Source: Caulobacteraceae bacterium
GTDB lineage: Bacteria > Pseudomonadota > Alphaproteobacteria > Caulobacterales > Caulobacteraceae
Assembly (NCBI GenBank): GCA_947478785.1
Contig: CANJXI010000041.1
Span: 1-35,059, forward strand
DNA: 35,059 nucleotides
Reading direction: 5' to 3'
The notes beneath the pieces are model-generated. The model ran no database searches. It saw only the letters and a list, made by a program, of their open reading frames with translations, and was not told where the DNA came from. The position numbers and the translations under genes are program-made. Shown piece by piece: positions 1-7,665 of this stretch. The stretch's first letter is position 1. Every line of letters begins with the position of its first letter.

Positions 1-300
1 GTTCCAGACGAGCTGGTTGAGCGCGCTCTTGACCTTGGCCCGGCGCACCTGGGTCTGGAGGGTCCGCTGTTTCACCGCGTCATCGCGATCCTCGCGCAGG
101 GCGCGCTGGGCGTCGCGGACGAGCTTGGCTTCCAGCGCCAGGCATTGCCGCGCGGAGCGGCCGACCTTGTGCAGGGCGCTGGCCAGGACGGCGGCGTCGG
201 CGGGATCCTCGGCCGCGGCCTGCCGGGCCGCGAGATCGCGCGCCGAGGCCAGGCAGAGCTCGGCGAGTTCAGCCAGGGCGCGGGCGTGCCGCTCGGTCAT
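1..300 (-). CDS. Hypothetical protein, partial (runs off the window), LexA-box controlled
   Basis: Open frame on the minus strand without a stop before the window edge, so only the first 100 codons are seen. The protein starts MTERHARALAELAEL and is rich in Ala, Arg and Leu with a probable all-helical fold (many heptad-like Leu/Ala positions); I do not recognise the family. ATG at 300 is chosen as start; an in-frame GTG at 318 would add six residues (VSDNAE) and would sit almost exactly at the predicted transcription start, giving a leaderless message. A perfect alphaproteobacterial LexA box lies immediately upstream (319-333), so the gene is probably induced by DNA damage. Its function cannot be read from the visible part. 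Confidence 0.7.
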   Translation of the reverse strand, partial: MTERHARALAELAELCLASARDLAARQAAAEDPADAAVLASALHKVGRSARQCLALEAKLVRDAQRALREDRDDAVKQRTLQTQVRRAKVKSALNQLVWN

Positions 301-318
301 TTCCGCGTTGTCGCTCAC

Positions 319-354
319 GAACAAAACAAGAACACAGGTCAAGGGCCATGTCAA
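319..354 (-). promoter_or_regulatory. LexA (SOS) box overlapping a sigma-70-like promoter
   Basis: Positions 319-333 read GAACAAAACAAGAAC on the plus strand, which is GTTC-N7-GTTC on the minus strand, the direct-repeat LexA operator typical of Alphaproteobacteria. On the minus strand a TTGACA (354-349) lies 17 bases before TCTTGT (331-326), a fair -35/-10 pair, so LexA would cover the -10 and block the leftward gene. The gene on the other side (ending at 367) points the same way, so only the leftward gene can be the target. Confidence 0.8.
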
Positions 355-366
355 GTATTTTCGGGC

Positions 367-1410
367 CTAGGGACCCTGATAGACCCTGGGCGCGGGAGCG
401 ATAGCGACGGGGCCCAGGGTCGTCTGGCCGGCCTCGAAATTCAGCGTCGCGCGGGCCGTGTCGGCGCCGCCCTGGCGGGCCTCGACCACCACGGCGGCGG
501 CCTGGGCGTTCTCGGGCGCGATCAGGCCCGCTTCGCCCATCAGGGCGAGCGCGCGGGGCGCCTGGCGAAGCGTGACGTCCAGCACGCCCGTGAGCCGTCC
601 GTCGGACCCTGCCGCGAGCTTGCCGGCGCTGGCGCCGACCAGCGCATCGCCCGCCGTGAAGCCAGCCTTTCGGACGGTCATCTGGCCGCCACCGGCGCTC
701 CAGTGGCGGACGGCCGAGGGCCAATCGGAGCCCGTGAACGCGCTCATCTTGGAAAGCGTCGAATTCCACTCCACGGCGACAGGCTTATCGCCCGCGATCC
801 GCGCCAGCAGGCCGCCTGCCGCGGCCTTGCCGTTCTTCAGCGTCATGAACACGCCGCCCTCGTCGTCCGGGCCGGCGCGCAGGTGGAACTCGACCCGATC
901 GGCGCCGGCCAGGGCGAAGGGCTGCGCCCCCGCAGCGGGCGTGAAGGTGAGCTTGACGCCTTCGAAGGAGAAGCTGGGCGGGCGCTTGTCCAGGGCGCCG
1001 AGGCTTGCGCGGATCAGTTCGCCCCGCACCGCCACGGCGCCGCCCACGGGGCGGACGAAGGTGATTCCCAGCGGCGCGGCGAGCATCCAGTGGCCGCGGC
1101 TCTGCATGAAGGCCTCGCCCTCGAGCCTGGGCGCCTCCAGCATCCAGCCGGCGGGCTCGCGGACACGGGCGTCGGTCAGGGCGATGTCCATGCGGAAGGG
1201 GTAGCCGCCCAGCGTGCGGCGGCTCCAGGTGATCTCGTAGCCGGCGGCCTTGAAGCCCGCCACGGCCAGGTCCATGCGGCGGGCGGTCTCGCCCTTGGCC
1301 CAGAACCAGAAGACGCTCCAGGCCAGCATGGCCACGACCAGCAGGATGAACGGGAGGTAGAGGCCGAGCCGGTTGGGTTTGCGGGCGGGCGGGGTATCGT
1401 GCAGAGACAT
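367..1410 (-). CDS. DUF2125 domain-containing membrane-anchored protein
   Basis: 347 residues. An N-terminal cytoplasmic stretch rich in Pro/Arg is followed by one strong membrane segment (about residues 19-37, LYLPFILLVVAMLAWSVFWF) and a long periplasmic beta-rich domain. The motif region around residues 60-75 (WSRRTLGGYPFRMDI) is typical of the DUF2125 family, found widely in Alphaproteobacteria and of unknown function. The start at 1410 lies only 25 bases from the divergent ChaC-like gene, so both share a very short control region. Family call is firm; role is unknown, though the single anchor plus repeated beta strands would fit an envelope or lipid-handling protein (inference). Confidence 0.85.
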   Translation of the reverse strand: MSLHDTPPARKPNRLGLYLPFILLVVAMLAWSVFWFWAKGETARRMDLAVAGFKAAGYEITWSRRTLGGYPFRMDIALTDARVREPAGWMLEAPRLEGEAFMQSRGHWMLAAPLGITFVRPVGGAVAVRGELIRASLGALDKRPPSFSFEGVKLTFTPAAGAQPFALAGADRVEFHLRAGPDDEGGVFMTLKNGKAAAGGLLARIAGDKPVAVEWNSTLSKMSAFTGSDWPSAVRHWSAGGGQMTVRKAGFTAGDALVGASAGKLAAGSDGRLTGVLDVTLRQAPRALALMGEAGLIAPENAQAAAVVVEARQGGADTARATLNFEAGQTTLGPVAIAPAPRVYQGP

Positions 1411-1435
1411 GGGGCCCTTATAGCCGTGAGGCGGG

Positions 1436-1966
1436 ATGTCCGACGAGAATTGGGTTTTCGGTTACGGCAGCCTGATGTGGCGGCCGGGGTTCCCGTTCGC
1501 GGAAGGGGTAGCCGCCACCCTGTCCGGCCGGCGCCGCGCCTTCTGCATCTACTCCGTCCACCACCGGGGCACCCCTGAGCGGCCGGGACTGGTGCTGGGC
1601 CTGGCGCCCGGCGGATCGACGCGCGGCATAGCCTACCGGATCGCCGGCGGCTGGCCGGAGGTCTACGCCTACCTCCTGGAGCGGGAACAGCCGACGGAAA
1701 CCTATGTGGAGGCGCGCCGGTTCGTGCGCCTGGCCGACGGCCGCCGGGTCGAGGCCCTGGTGTTCCTGTCCGACGTGCGTCACCCGCAATGGGCGGGAGA
1801 CCTCACCGCCGATCAGCAGGCCGGGCTGATCGCGGGCGCCTCGGGCCTGTCGGGCCGCAATGTCGATTACCTGCGCGACCTGGTGGCGCACCTGCGCCAG
1901 GAGGGGGTGCGCGACCGGGCCATGGAGAGCCTGCTGGCGCTGGTGGAGGCGCGGGAGGCCGGTTAG
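1436..1966 (+). CDS. chaC: ChaC-type glutathione-specific gamma-glutamylcyclotransferase
   Basis: 176 residues, the usual length. ChaC enzymes cleave glutathione to 5-oxoproline and Cys-Gly in the cytosol. The N-terminal substrate-binding motif FGYGSLMW is at residues 8-15, and the expected catalytic glutamate is in LEREQP (E84). ATG at 1436 is preceded by an AGGCGGG ribosome-binding site. The gene is divergent from the DUF2125 gene and convergent with coq7, with hairpins in the gap after its stop. Nothing suggests it is broken. Confidence 0.9.
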   Translation: MSDENWVFGYGSLMWRPGFPFAEGVAATLSGRRRAFCIYSVHHRGTPERPGLVLGLAPGGSTRGIAYRIAGGWPEVYAYLLEREQPTETYVEARRFVRLADGRRVEALVFLSDVRHPQWAGDLTADQQAGLIAGASGLSGRNVDYLRDLVAHLRQEGVRDRAMESLLALVEAREAG

Positions 1967-1975
1967 GGCGCGACC

Positions 1976-2047
1976 AACCTCCGCTCCCGCGAAGGCGGAG
2001 TCTCAGGTTAATCGCCACCTTCTGAGACGAGCGGCTTTTTGAGCCGC
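1976..2047. terminator. Two hairpins between convergent chaC and coq7
   Basis: The first hairpin pairs AACCTCCGC (1976-1984) with GCGGAG and AGGTT (1995-2009, small bulge). The second is GCGGCT-TTTTG-AGCCGC at 2031-2047. There is no long T-run, but the site lies between two converging genes, where bidirectional termination is expected. The rest of 1967-2093 holds nothing else I recognise. Confidence 0.45.
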
Positions 2048-2093
2048 CCGGATGCGGACAGTCCGAAGTTCCTAGATGGGTGGTTTGCGGACC

Positions 2094-2654
2094 TCAACGG
2101 TGCCGCAGTACTCCATTGAGCCGTAACGAAGCGCCCTGCGTGGATAGTGCGATGAGCAGATGGGTGCAGAGCGACACGAGCGGTTGTACCAGCCGCCCCC
2201 TGATCGACCCCGACGGCAAGTTGCCCTCTGCGTAGGCGAGGTGTTCCATTTCCTCGCGTCGGATTTCCTGCACTAGGGCGGCGAGAGCAGGGTCGCTGTG
2301 GCTCAGAAAGGCGATTTGTTCCCCCAGATGGCCGTGGACAGCCCGCTCGACGGCCGCCGTGCAAGCCATCACGCCTCGAAGGCCGAGAAGCGCGGTCAGG
2401 CACCCGAGCACCCATCCGCCGACACTCCAGATCGCAAGCGCTCCGCAAGGCGTCACGTTGCGCGAGTGCATCGCTTCACGGAACGCAGCGCAGTGCGCGC
2501 GCTCGTGGGCCAGCGTGCCCTCAAGCCATTGCCTCAGTTCAGGACGGGAGTCGCCCACGTGCGCAAGTTGAGCAGAGTAGATGGAGATCGCTCCATGCTC
2601 GCCTGCGTGGTTCACACGCAATATGCGGCCGATCACCGTTTCATCTGCGTTCAT
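2094..2654 (-). CDS. coq7: Coq7-type demethoxyubiquinone hydroxylase
   Basis: 186 residues. Coq7 is a diiron monooxygenase that hydroxylates demethoxyubiquinone in ubiquinone synthesis at the inner membrane. The ligand pattern is complete: E19 (NHAGEHGA), E51-x2-H54 (AHERAH), E103, and E135-x2-H138 (EEMEHLAYA). Hydrophobic stretches around residues 70-98 fit the membrane-facing helices of the family. The gene is visibly less GC-rich than its surroundings (four 60-base lines counted by hand gave 58-68%, against about 80% in a line of ftsX) with more A/T third positions, so it may have been acquired or replaced recently. Start ATG at 2654. Confidence 0.93.
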   Translation of the reverse strand: MNADETVIGRILRVNHAGEHGAISIYSAQLAHVGDSRPELRQWLEGTLAHERAHCAAFREAMHSRNVTPCGALAIWSVGGWVLGCLTALLGLRGVMACTAAVERAVHGHLGEQIAFLSHSDPALAALVQEIRREEMEHLAYAEGNLPSGSIRGRLVQPLVSLCTHLLIALSTQGASLRLNGVLRHR

Positions 2655-2698
2655 TAGTGGGTTCCGACCGGCGCGTAGATGAGCTTAAGGCCAAGGTG

Positions 2699-2755
2699 GA
2701 ATGTCCGCTATGGGTCGGATGCGCTCATTGGCGTTTCGCCGGGAAGCGGACATTC
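2699..2755. repeat. Short dispersed-type element with 11 bp inverted ends
   Basis: GAATGTCCGCT (2699-2709) is repeated inverted and perfect as AGCGGACATTC (2745-2755), enclosing 35 bases. I recall similar AATGTCCGCT...AGCGGACATT elements as common intergenic sequences in Alphaproteobacteria; no second copy is seen in this window, so the dispersed nature is from memory. It sits between coq7 and the plsC operon terminator. Confidence 0.5.
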
Positions 2756-2779
2756 GTCGCCCGCTATTTCCTTGACGAA

Positions 2780-2807
2780 AAAAGCCTGGGTCCCCGCTTT
2801 CGCGGGG
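2780..2807 (-). terminator. Intrinsic terminator of the ftsEX-ydcF-plsC operon
   Basis: Read on the minus strand, CCCCGC-GAAA-GCGGGG (2807-2792) forms a 6 bp GC stem with a GNRA-like loop, followed after 8 bases by a run of six T (2784-2779 region). It lies about 20 bases beyond the plsC stop, as expected for the end of that operon. Confidence 0.65.
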
Positions 2808-2827
2808 AGGAGCGGGAGAGGGGAGGT

Positions 2828-3535
2828 CTACAGCGGCAGCAGCTTCATCGAAGCGGTCTCGATACGCTCCTGCAGGATGCGCATGAATTCGGCGCGCTTG
2901 AGACCGGCGGGGATCGGCTCCAGGTATTCGAAGACGATGACGCCCGGAATGCGCTCGAAGCCGTGCCGGGGCCAGTGAACGCCGGCGTTGGTGGCCACGG
3001 GGTGCACCGGGACGTTGAGCTCGCGGTAGAGGGCGGCGATGCCGGGCTTGTAGTCGCCGGGGACGCCGGGCGCGCTGCGGGTGCCCTCCGGAAAGATCAG
3101 GAGCTGGCGATCGTCGGCGAACCGTTCCTTGGCCTCGGCGACCATCTTGCGCAGCGCGGTGGCGTGCCCCGCGCGGTCGACGACGATCATCCGGGCCTTG
3201 CGCGCGTACCAGCCGAAGAACGGGATCCACATCAGCTCCTTCTTGGTGATGAAGCAGCTGTCGGGCAGCCAGGCGAACTGGGCGAAGACGTCCAGCATGC
3301 ACTGGTGCTTGGGGGCGATCAGGGCGGCGCCCTTCGGCATGTATTGCTGGCCCCGGAGCTCGACCTTGATGTCGCAGATCCAGCGCAGCAGCCACATCAG
3401 GACCAGCGACCAGATCCGCCAGGACCGCACCATCCAGCGCCGGGGCCCCAGCAGCAGGGGCGAGATCAGCAGCACCCAGAACACCGACCAGATGTAGAAC
3501 GCCGCCACGTAGGCCAGGGATCGGAGGAGGCGCAA
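2828..3535 (-). CDS. plsC: Lysophospholipid (1-acyl-glycerol-3-phosphate) acyltransferase
   Basis: 235 residues. PlsC-family enzymes acylate lysophosphatidic acid to phosphatidic acid at the inner membrane. The HX4D catalytic motif is HQCMLD (H77, D82) and the substrate motif FPEGTR is at 148-153. One or two membrane segments occupy residues 8-30 and 40-53. The gene follows ydcF with a three-base gap and is the last of the operon ftsE-ftsX-ydcF-plsC. It may be the main PlsC or a paralogue; the sequence alone does not tell. Confidence 0.9.
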   Translation of the reverse strand: MRLLRSLAYVAAFYIWSVFWVLLISPLLLGPRRWMVRSWRIWSLVLMWLLRWICDIKVELRGQQYMPKGAALIAPKHQCMLDVFAQFAWLPDSCFITKKELMWIPFFGWYARKARMIVVDRAGHATALRKMVAEAKERFADDRQLLIFPEGTRSAPGVPGDYKPGIAALYRELNVPVHPVATNAGVHWPRHGFERIPGVIVFEYLEPIPAGLKRAEFMRILQERIETASMKLLPL

Positions 3536-3538
3536 CCG

Positions 3539-4156
3539 TCAGCCCTTCTGCGGCGCCGGCGTGACGCGCGGCCCAAGGCCGAGCACCGCTTCGCGGCCGA
3601 GGATCGCCAGATACTTGCAATACTCCACCACCAGCAACCGCGCGGCGCCCGGCGATCGCCACCAGCGCCGGACCTTCAGCCCGGGTGTCGCCACCGCATA
3701 GGTCTCGAGCACCATCGGCGGCCGCAGGACGGCCCGAAGTTCCAGCATGGCGCGGGGCATGTGGTAGTCGGAGGTCACCACGATCAGGCTCTCATAGCGC
3801 ATGGCGTGGGCCCATTCGGCGGTCTCGCGGGCGTTGCCGACGGTGTCGGCGGCGGTGAAGCCCAGGTCGACGCAGCAGTCGTAGAACCGGCGCGCGGTGC
3901 GCGAGGCGGTGCGCAGCTCCTCGCGGCTGACGCCGCGGTTGACGCCGGAGACCAGGACGCGGCGGCCCAGGCCCTCGGTCAGGAGCTCGACGGCGGCGCC
4001 GATGCGCTCGTTGGAATTGGCGCCGGTGAGCGCCACGATCCCCTCGGCCGGCTTCGGCGAGGGAAGCGGCGTCGACTGCTGTACGCGGGCGGCGAAGGCG
4101 AAGAGACCCGCCGCCCAGATGAGCGCGAAGACCAGCAGGGCCGCGACTCCCTTCAT
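3539..4156 (-). CDS. YdcF/SanA/ElyC-family (DUF218) envelope protein
   Basis: 205 residues. The N-terminal membrane segment at about residues 4-25 is followed by a DUF218 domain with the typical TGANSNERI and VVTSDYHMPRA segments. Members such as ElyC and SanA act in envelope or peptidoglycan precursor homeostasis, but the biochemistry is unclear. The ATG at 4156 overlaps the ftsX stop (ATGA), implying translational coupling with ftsEX; longer in-frame starts upstream only read through ftsX in another frame and are rejected. The position in a division operon supports an envelope role. Confidence 0.88.
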   Translation of the reverse strand: MKGVAALLVFALIWAAGLFAFAARVQQSTPLPSPKPAEGIVALTGANSNERIGAAVELLTEGLGRRVLVSGVNRGVSREELRTASRTARRFYDCCVDLGFTAADTVGNARETAEWAHAMRYESLIVVTSDYHMPRAMLELRAVLRPPMVLETYAVATPGLKVRRWWRSPGAARLLVVEYCKYLAILGREAVLGLGPRVTPAPQKG

Positions 4157-5046
4157 CGCATGTCGCCGATCAGCTTCATCGCGGTGGTCTGGGCGGCGAC
4201 GGCGGCCACCAGGGCGGCCAGCAGGGGACAGGGCAGCACCGCGGCGAGATCGCCCCAGGCCAGGGGCAGGGCGGGGGTCAGGCCCTCGCCGCCGCCCAGC
4301 AGCCGCAGGATCGCGGCGACAAGGCCCGCGCCCGCCGCCCCGATCAGGCCGGCCAGGCCCGCGACCCGGGCGAAGCGGAGCTGGAAGAGGCGCGCGATAT
4401 AGCTGTCCTCCGCGCCGGCCAGGTGCAGCACCTCCACCACGTCGCGGCGCGCGGCGAGGCCCGCGCGGGTGGCGAAGGCGACCACGGCGGCCGCGGCGCC
4501 GGCGATCAGCGCGAAGACCCCGGCCCCCAGCCAGCGGACCACCTCGCCGGCCCTTCGGATGTCCTTGATCCACAGGCTGTGGTCGTCGACCGTGGCGTCC
4601 ACGCCCTGGGCCTTCAAGGTGCGGCCGAGGGTCCGGGCGTTGGCCGGGTGTTTCGCATCCAGGGTGACCGTCACGAGGCGGGGCACCGGCAGGTCGGCCA
4701 GGTCGGAGACGTCGCCCATCCAGGGGCGGATCAGGTCGTAGGCCTTGGCGGGCTCCAGAGCGCGGGCCTCGGTGACGCCGGGGACATCGGCCAGGACCTC
4801 GGCGGCGCGGGCGGCGGCGGCGTCGGGGGTCTCGCCGCCTTGCGGGCGGACGATGACGGTCGCCTCGCCGGTGAGCTGGCCCGTCCAGCCGCCCGCCGCG
4901 CGGCCGGCGGCGATCACCCCCATGGCCGTGAGGCAGGCCAGGAAGCACAGGACGGCGACCACGAAGATCAGCGATCCGTCGCGGGCGTCGCGCTCCGGCA
5001 GCAGGGGCGCGGGGCGCCAGCGGGCCAGGTCGAACAGCTCGCTCAT
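4153..5046 (-). CDS. ftsX: FtsX-like cell division permease
   Basis: 297 residues, the usual size. FtsX is the membrane half of the FtsEX ABC complex, which couples the divisome to periplasmic peptidoglycan hydrolases. The first membrane segment is about residues 27-45, followed by a periplasmic domain (about 50-165, containing the PWMGD segment) and three further membrane segments after residue 170, the FtsX layout. It overlaps ftsE by four bases upstream and ydcF by four bases downstream. Confidence 0.92.
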   Translation of the reverse strand: MSELFDLARWRPAPLLPERDARDGSLIFVVAVLCFLACLTAMGVIAAGRAAGGWTGQLTGEATVIVRPQGGETPDAAAARAAEVLADVPGVTEARALEPAKAYDLIRPWMGDVSDLADLPVPRLVTVTLDAKHPANARTLGRTLKAQGVDATVDDHSLWIKDIRRAGEVVRWLGAGVFALIAGAAAAVVAFATRAGLAARRDVVEVLHLAGAEDSYIARLFQLRFARVAGLAGLIGAAGAGLVAAILRLLGGGEGLTPALPLAWGDLAAVLPCPLLAALVAAVAAQTTAMKLIGDMR

Positions 5047-5771
5047 GGCGCGCTCGGCCCGGCCGGCGGGCGCAGCGTCAAGCGGCCGCCGTCGAGATGC
5101 AGCATCGGCCGCCCGGACCGGGCGACCAGGTCGGTGTCGTGGGTGGCGATGACGACGGTCGTGCCCAGGCGGTTGAGCTCGACGAACAGGCGGAAGATGC
5201 GCAGCGCCATGTCGTGGTCGACATTGGCGGTCGGCTCGTCGGCCAGGAGGATCTCCGGGCGGTTGACCACGGCGCGCGCGATGGCGAGGCGCTGCTTCTC
5301 GCCGCCGGCCAGGGTGGCGGGCATGGCGTGCATCCGCTCGCCAAGGCCCACCCAGCTGAGCAGCTCGGCCACGTCGGCGCGGTATTGCGCCGGGTCGCCG
5401 CCCGCGATCCGCAAGGGCAGGGCGGCGTTGTCGAAGGCCGAGAGGTGGTCGAGCAGCAGCAGGTCCTGGAACACCACGCCGATGCGCCGGCGCAGGTAGG
5501 GCCGGGTCCTGGCCGTCGCGCGGGCCACGTCCTGGCCGAACAGATGGACCAGCCCCTTGGAGGGACGGGCGGCGAGGTAGATAAGTTTCAGCAGGGTGCT
5601 CTTGCCCGCGCCTGACGGACCGGTGACGAAATGGAACGAACCGGGCGCCAGCGCGAAGTTCAGATCGGTCAGCACCTCGGGCCCGCGTCCGTAGCGCATG
5701 GACACGTCATCGAAACGGACAACATCGTCGGCGATCTGGGTTGCCGACGCGGCGAGGGGTTTTCTGGACAT
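5043..5771 (-). CDS. ftsE: Cell division ATP-binding protein FtsE
   Basis: 242 residues. ATPase of the FtsEX complex on the cytoplasmic face. Walker A GPSGAGKST is at 51-59, the signature LAGGEKQR at 154-161 (Ala in place of the usual Ser), Walker B ILLADEP at 174-180 and the switch His at 211. There is an N-terminal extension of about 16 residues compared with E. coli FtsE; no better internal start was found. It is the first gene of the operon and divergent from the zinc-ribbon gene at 5828, with 56 bases between them. Confidence 0.93.
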   Translation of the reverse strand: MSRKPLAASATQIADDVVRFDDVSMRYGRGPEVLTDLNFALAPGSFHFVTGPSGAGKSTLLKLIYLAARPSKGLVHLFGQDVARATARTRPYLRRRIGVVFQDLLLLDHLSAFDNAALPLRIAGGDPAQYRADVAELLSWVGLGERMHAMPATLAGGEKQRLAIARAVVNRPEILLADEPTANVDHDMALRIFRLFVELNRLGTTVVIATHDTDLVARSGRPMLHLDGGRLTLRPPAGPSAP

Positions 5772-5827
5772 GGGGGCCGAAATCGGCGACCTCGGAGGAG
5801 GTTGCTGGAGCGTCCGATTCGAGCGTC

Positions 5828-6652
5828 ATGATACTGACCTGTCCAGAGTGCGCCACCAGCTATTTCGTGGATGACTCACGGATCCCCAACGCAGGCCGGT
5901 CCGTGAAGTGCACCAACTGCGGCGCGCGCTGGACCGTGACCAAGGAAGCGCCGCCGCCAGAGGTTCCGCCGCCGCCGCCCGCGCCCGCGCCCCGGCTGGC
6001 GGAGGCCTTTGTCGCCGACACATCCGACGACCTGGAGGTGGTGATCGCCGAGGCGCCGATCGTGGCGCCGGCCAGGCGGTCGTCCGGACCGAAGGCCCAG
6101 GCCCGCGGCAAGGTGATCGTGTGGGCCGCCGCCGCCGTGGTGGTCGCGGCGCTGATCGCCGGGGCGCTGGTGTTCCGGGCCCAGGTGGTGCGGCTGTGGC
6201 CGGCCAGCCAGGCGGCCTACGCCGGCATCGGCCTGCCGGTGAACAGCCTGGGCCTGGTGATCGAGCAGGTGCGCGTGGAATCGGCCTTCCAGGGCGGGCG
6301 GCCGGTGTTCGCCGTCAGCGGGGCGATCCGCAATGTCGGCGACGCGGCGGTGACCGCGCCGGCCCTGCGCATCAGCCTGCTGGACCGGGCGGGCAAACCT
6401 GTGGCGGCGAAGATCATCCGCCCGTTGGACGGTCGGGTGCCGGCTGGCGCCAGCCGGCACTTCGCCATCGCGATGCTGGATCCGCCGGCCCGCGCGCACG
6501 ACCTCGAGGTGACCTTCGACGCCGGGGCGAAGGCCGCGCCGCCGCCGCCCGCGCGCGTGGCGACGCCGCCGCCCGTCGCGGCCGGCCCGGAGCCGGTCGA
6601 GGCGCAACCCCTGCCGCCCGGCTCGCCCGACGCCCTGCCGACGCATGACTGA
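5828..6652 (+). CDS. Zinc-ribbon (MJ0042) and DUF3426 domain protein
   Basis: 274 residues. The N-terminus has CPEC (5-8) and CTNC (about 31-34), a four-cysteine MJ0042-type zinc ribbon. A proline-rich linker follows, then one membrane segment (about residues 98-118) and a C-terminal DUF3426-like beta domain, ending in a Pro/Ala-rich tail. The ATG at 5828 is chosen because the zinc ribbon begins at once; the longer in-frame reading from 5741 adds only low-complexity residues. In Caulobacter such genes sit beside ftsE, as here. Role unknown. Confidence 0.88.
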   Translation: MILTCPECATSYFVDDSRIPNAGRSVKCTNCGARWTVTKEAPPPEVPPPPPAPAPRLAEAFVADTSDDLEVVIAEAPIVAPARRSSGPKAQARGKVIVWAAAAVVVAALIAGALVFRAQVVRLWPASQAAYAGIGLPVNSLGLVIEQVRVESAFQGGRPVFAVSGAIRNVGDAAVTAPALRISLLDRAGKPVAAKIIRPLDGRVPAGASRHFAIAMLDPPARAHDLEVTFDAGAKAAPPPPARVATPPPVAAGPEPVEAQPLPPGSPDALPTHD

Positions 6653-7172
6653 CCGCGCGCCGGCGGTCCTGCTTGACGAGGCCGCGGTGGCCGCCCGGGT
6701 GGAGGCGCTGGCCGGTGTGATCGCGCCGCGCATCGACGACGAGACGGTGGCGGTCTGCCTGCTGACCGGCGGCCTGTGGTTCTGCGCCGACCTGATGCGG
6801 GCGCTGTCGCGGCACGGGCGGAACCTACGCTTCGACGCGCTATGGCTGGCCTCCTACGGCGACGAGCGGGCGAGCCTGGGCCGGTGCGAGGTGCGCGCCG
6901 ACCTGCAGCGCCCGCTGTCCGGGCGCACGGCGCTGATCGTCGACGACGTCTTCGACACCGGCCTGTCGCTTTCCGAGGCCGCCCGGCTGGTGCGCGACGC
7001 CGGGGCCGGAGCCGTGCTGACGGCGGTGTTCGCGCGCAAGCCCCTGGCCACCCCGCGGGCCATGGCGCCCGACTTCGTGGCCTGGGAAGCGCCTGCCCGT
7101 TTTCTGGTCGGATACGGGATGGACGCGGCCGGAGCCTATCGAGGCCTTCCCTACATCGGCGCGCTCGACTAA
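6645..7172 (+). CDS. hpt: Hypoxanthine/purine phosphoribosyltransferase
   Basis: 175 residues. The PRPP-binding loop VDDVFDTGLSL is at 99-109 and the first loop LLTGGLWF at 39-46, as in HPRT-type type-I phosphoribosyltransferases that salvage hypoxanthine or guanine to the nucleotide. Serine replaces the usual threonine after DTG (DTGLS), a tolerated change. It overlaps the zinc-ribbon gene by eight bases, so the two are co-transcribed. Base specificity cannot be read from the sequence. Confidence 0.88.
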   Translation: MTDRAPAVLLDEAAVAARVEALAGVIAPRIDDETVAVCLLTGGLWFCADLMRALSRHGRNLRFDALWLASYGDERASLGRCEVRADLQRPLSGRTALIVDDVFDTGLSLSEAARLVRDAGAGAVLTAVFARKPLATPRAMAPDFVAWEAPARFLVGYGMDAAGAYRGLPYIGALD

Positions 7173-7241
7173 GCGGGGCCGCCTTACTTGCGCCGCACCC
7201 TTGCGGCTTCCAGCGCGTTCCTTCCCCATCGGAGAGATCAA

Positions 7242-7661
7242 GTGACGATTCGTGCGGCCGCGATTGTGATGCTTCTGGCGGGACTGTCTGTCCTGGGGGG
7301 CTGCAGCCCGGGCGGCAAGGCGGCCGACGCCACGGCGGACAGGTTCGCCGGGCTCGACGGCGAGATCCTGAAGTGGCGGACCGAGATCGTCGCGGGCGAC
7401 CCCCTGTGCAAGAGCCAGGCGGCCGGCGAGAAGTGCGACGGCTTCGAGGTGGCCTGCAAGGCGGAGCGCGACATCACGCCGGCGGAAAAGGCCAAGGGCG
7501 TCACCGCCAAGCTGGTGGCGTCGATCAACTTCAACGGCTGGGACCCGCGGTTCAAGAGCTCGCAGATCAGCTCGTCCACAGCCCTGTTCAGCAAGTCGGC
7601 GGCGGGTTGGACCCATGGCCCGCACAAGCCGGTGAACCTGTCGACCTGCGCGGACCTCTAG
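7242..7661 (+). CDS. Small secreted lipoprotein, unknown function
   Basis: 139 residues. GTG at 7242 is chosen because GGAGAG lies at 7231-7236 and because it yields a clean lipoprotein signal: hydrophobic core then lipobox LGGC about residues 18-21. An in-frame ATG at 7188 would put 18 charged residues before the signal. The mature part has several cysteines (DPLCKSQ, EKCDGF, ACKAE, STCADL) that may pair in the periplasm. No known family recognised. It ends four bases before the convergent lysA. Confidence 0.8.
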   Translation: MTIRAAAIVMLLAGLSVLGGCSPGGKAADATADRFAGLDGEILKWRTEIVAGDPLCKSQAAGEKCDGFEVACKAERDITPAEKAKGVTAKLVASINFNGWDPRFKSSQISSSTALFSKSAAGWTHGPHKPVNLSTCADL

Positions 7662-7665
7662 CGGC

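Noticed and set aside
145..1578. Long plus-strand open frame of 477 codons
   Set aside because: Mirror of the DUF2125 gene; it lacks any family likeness, is rich in His/Gly/Arg/Gln as antisense frames of high-GC genes are, and crosses into chaC.
2657..4402. Plus-strand open frame of 581 codons
   Set aside because: Antisense to plsC, ydcF and ftsX; His/Gln/Asp-rich low-complexity translation without domains.
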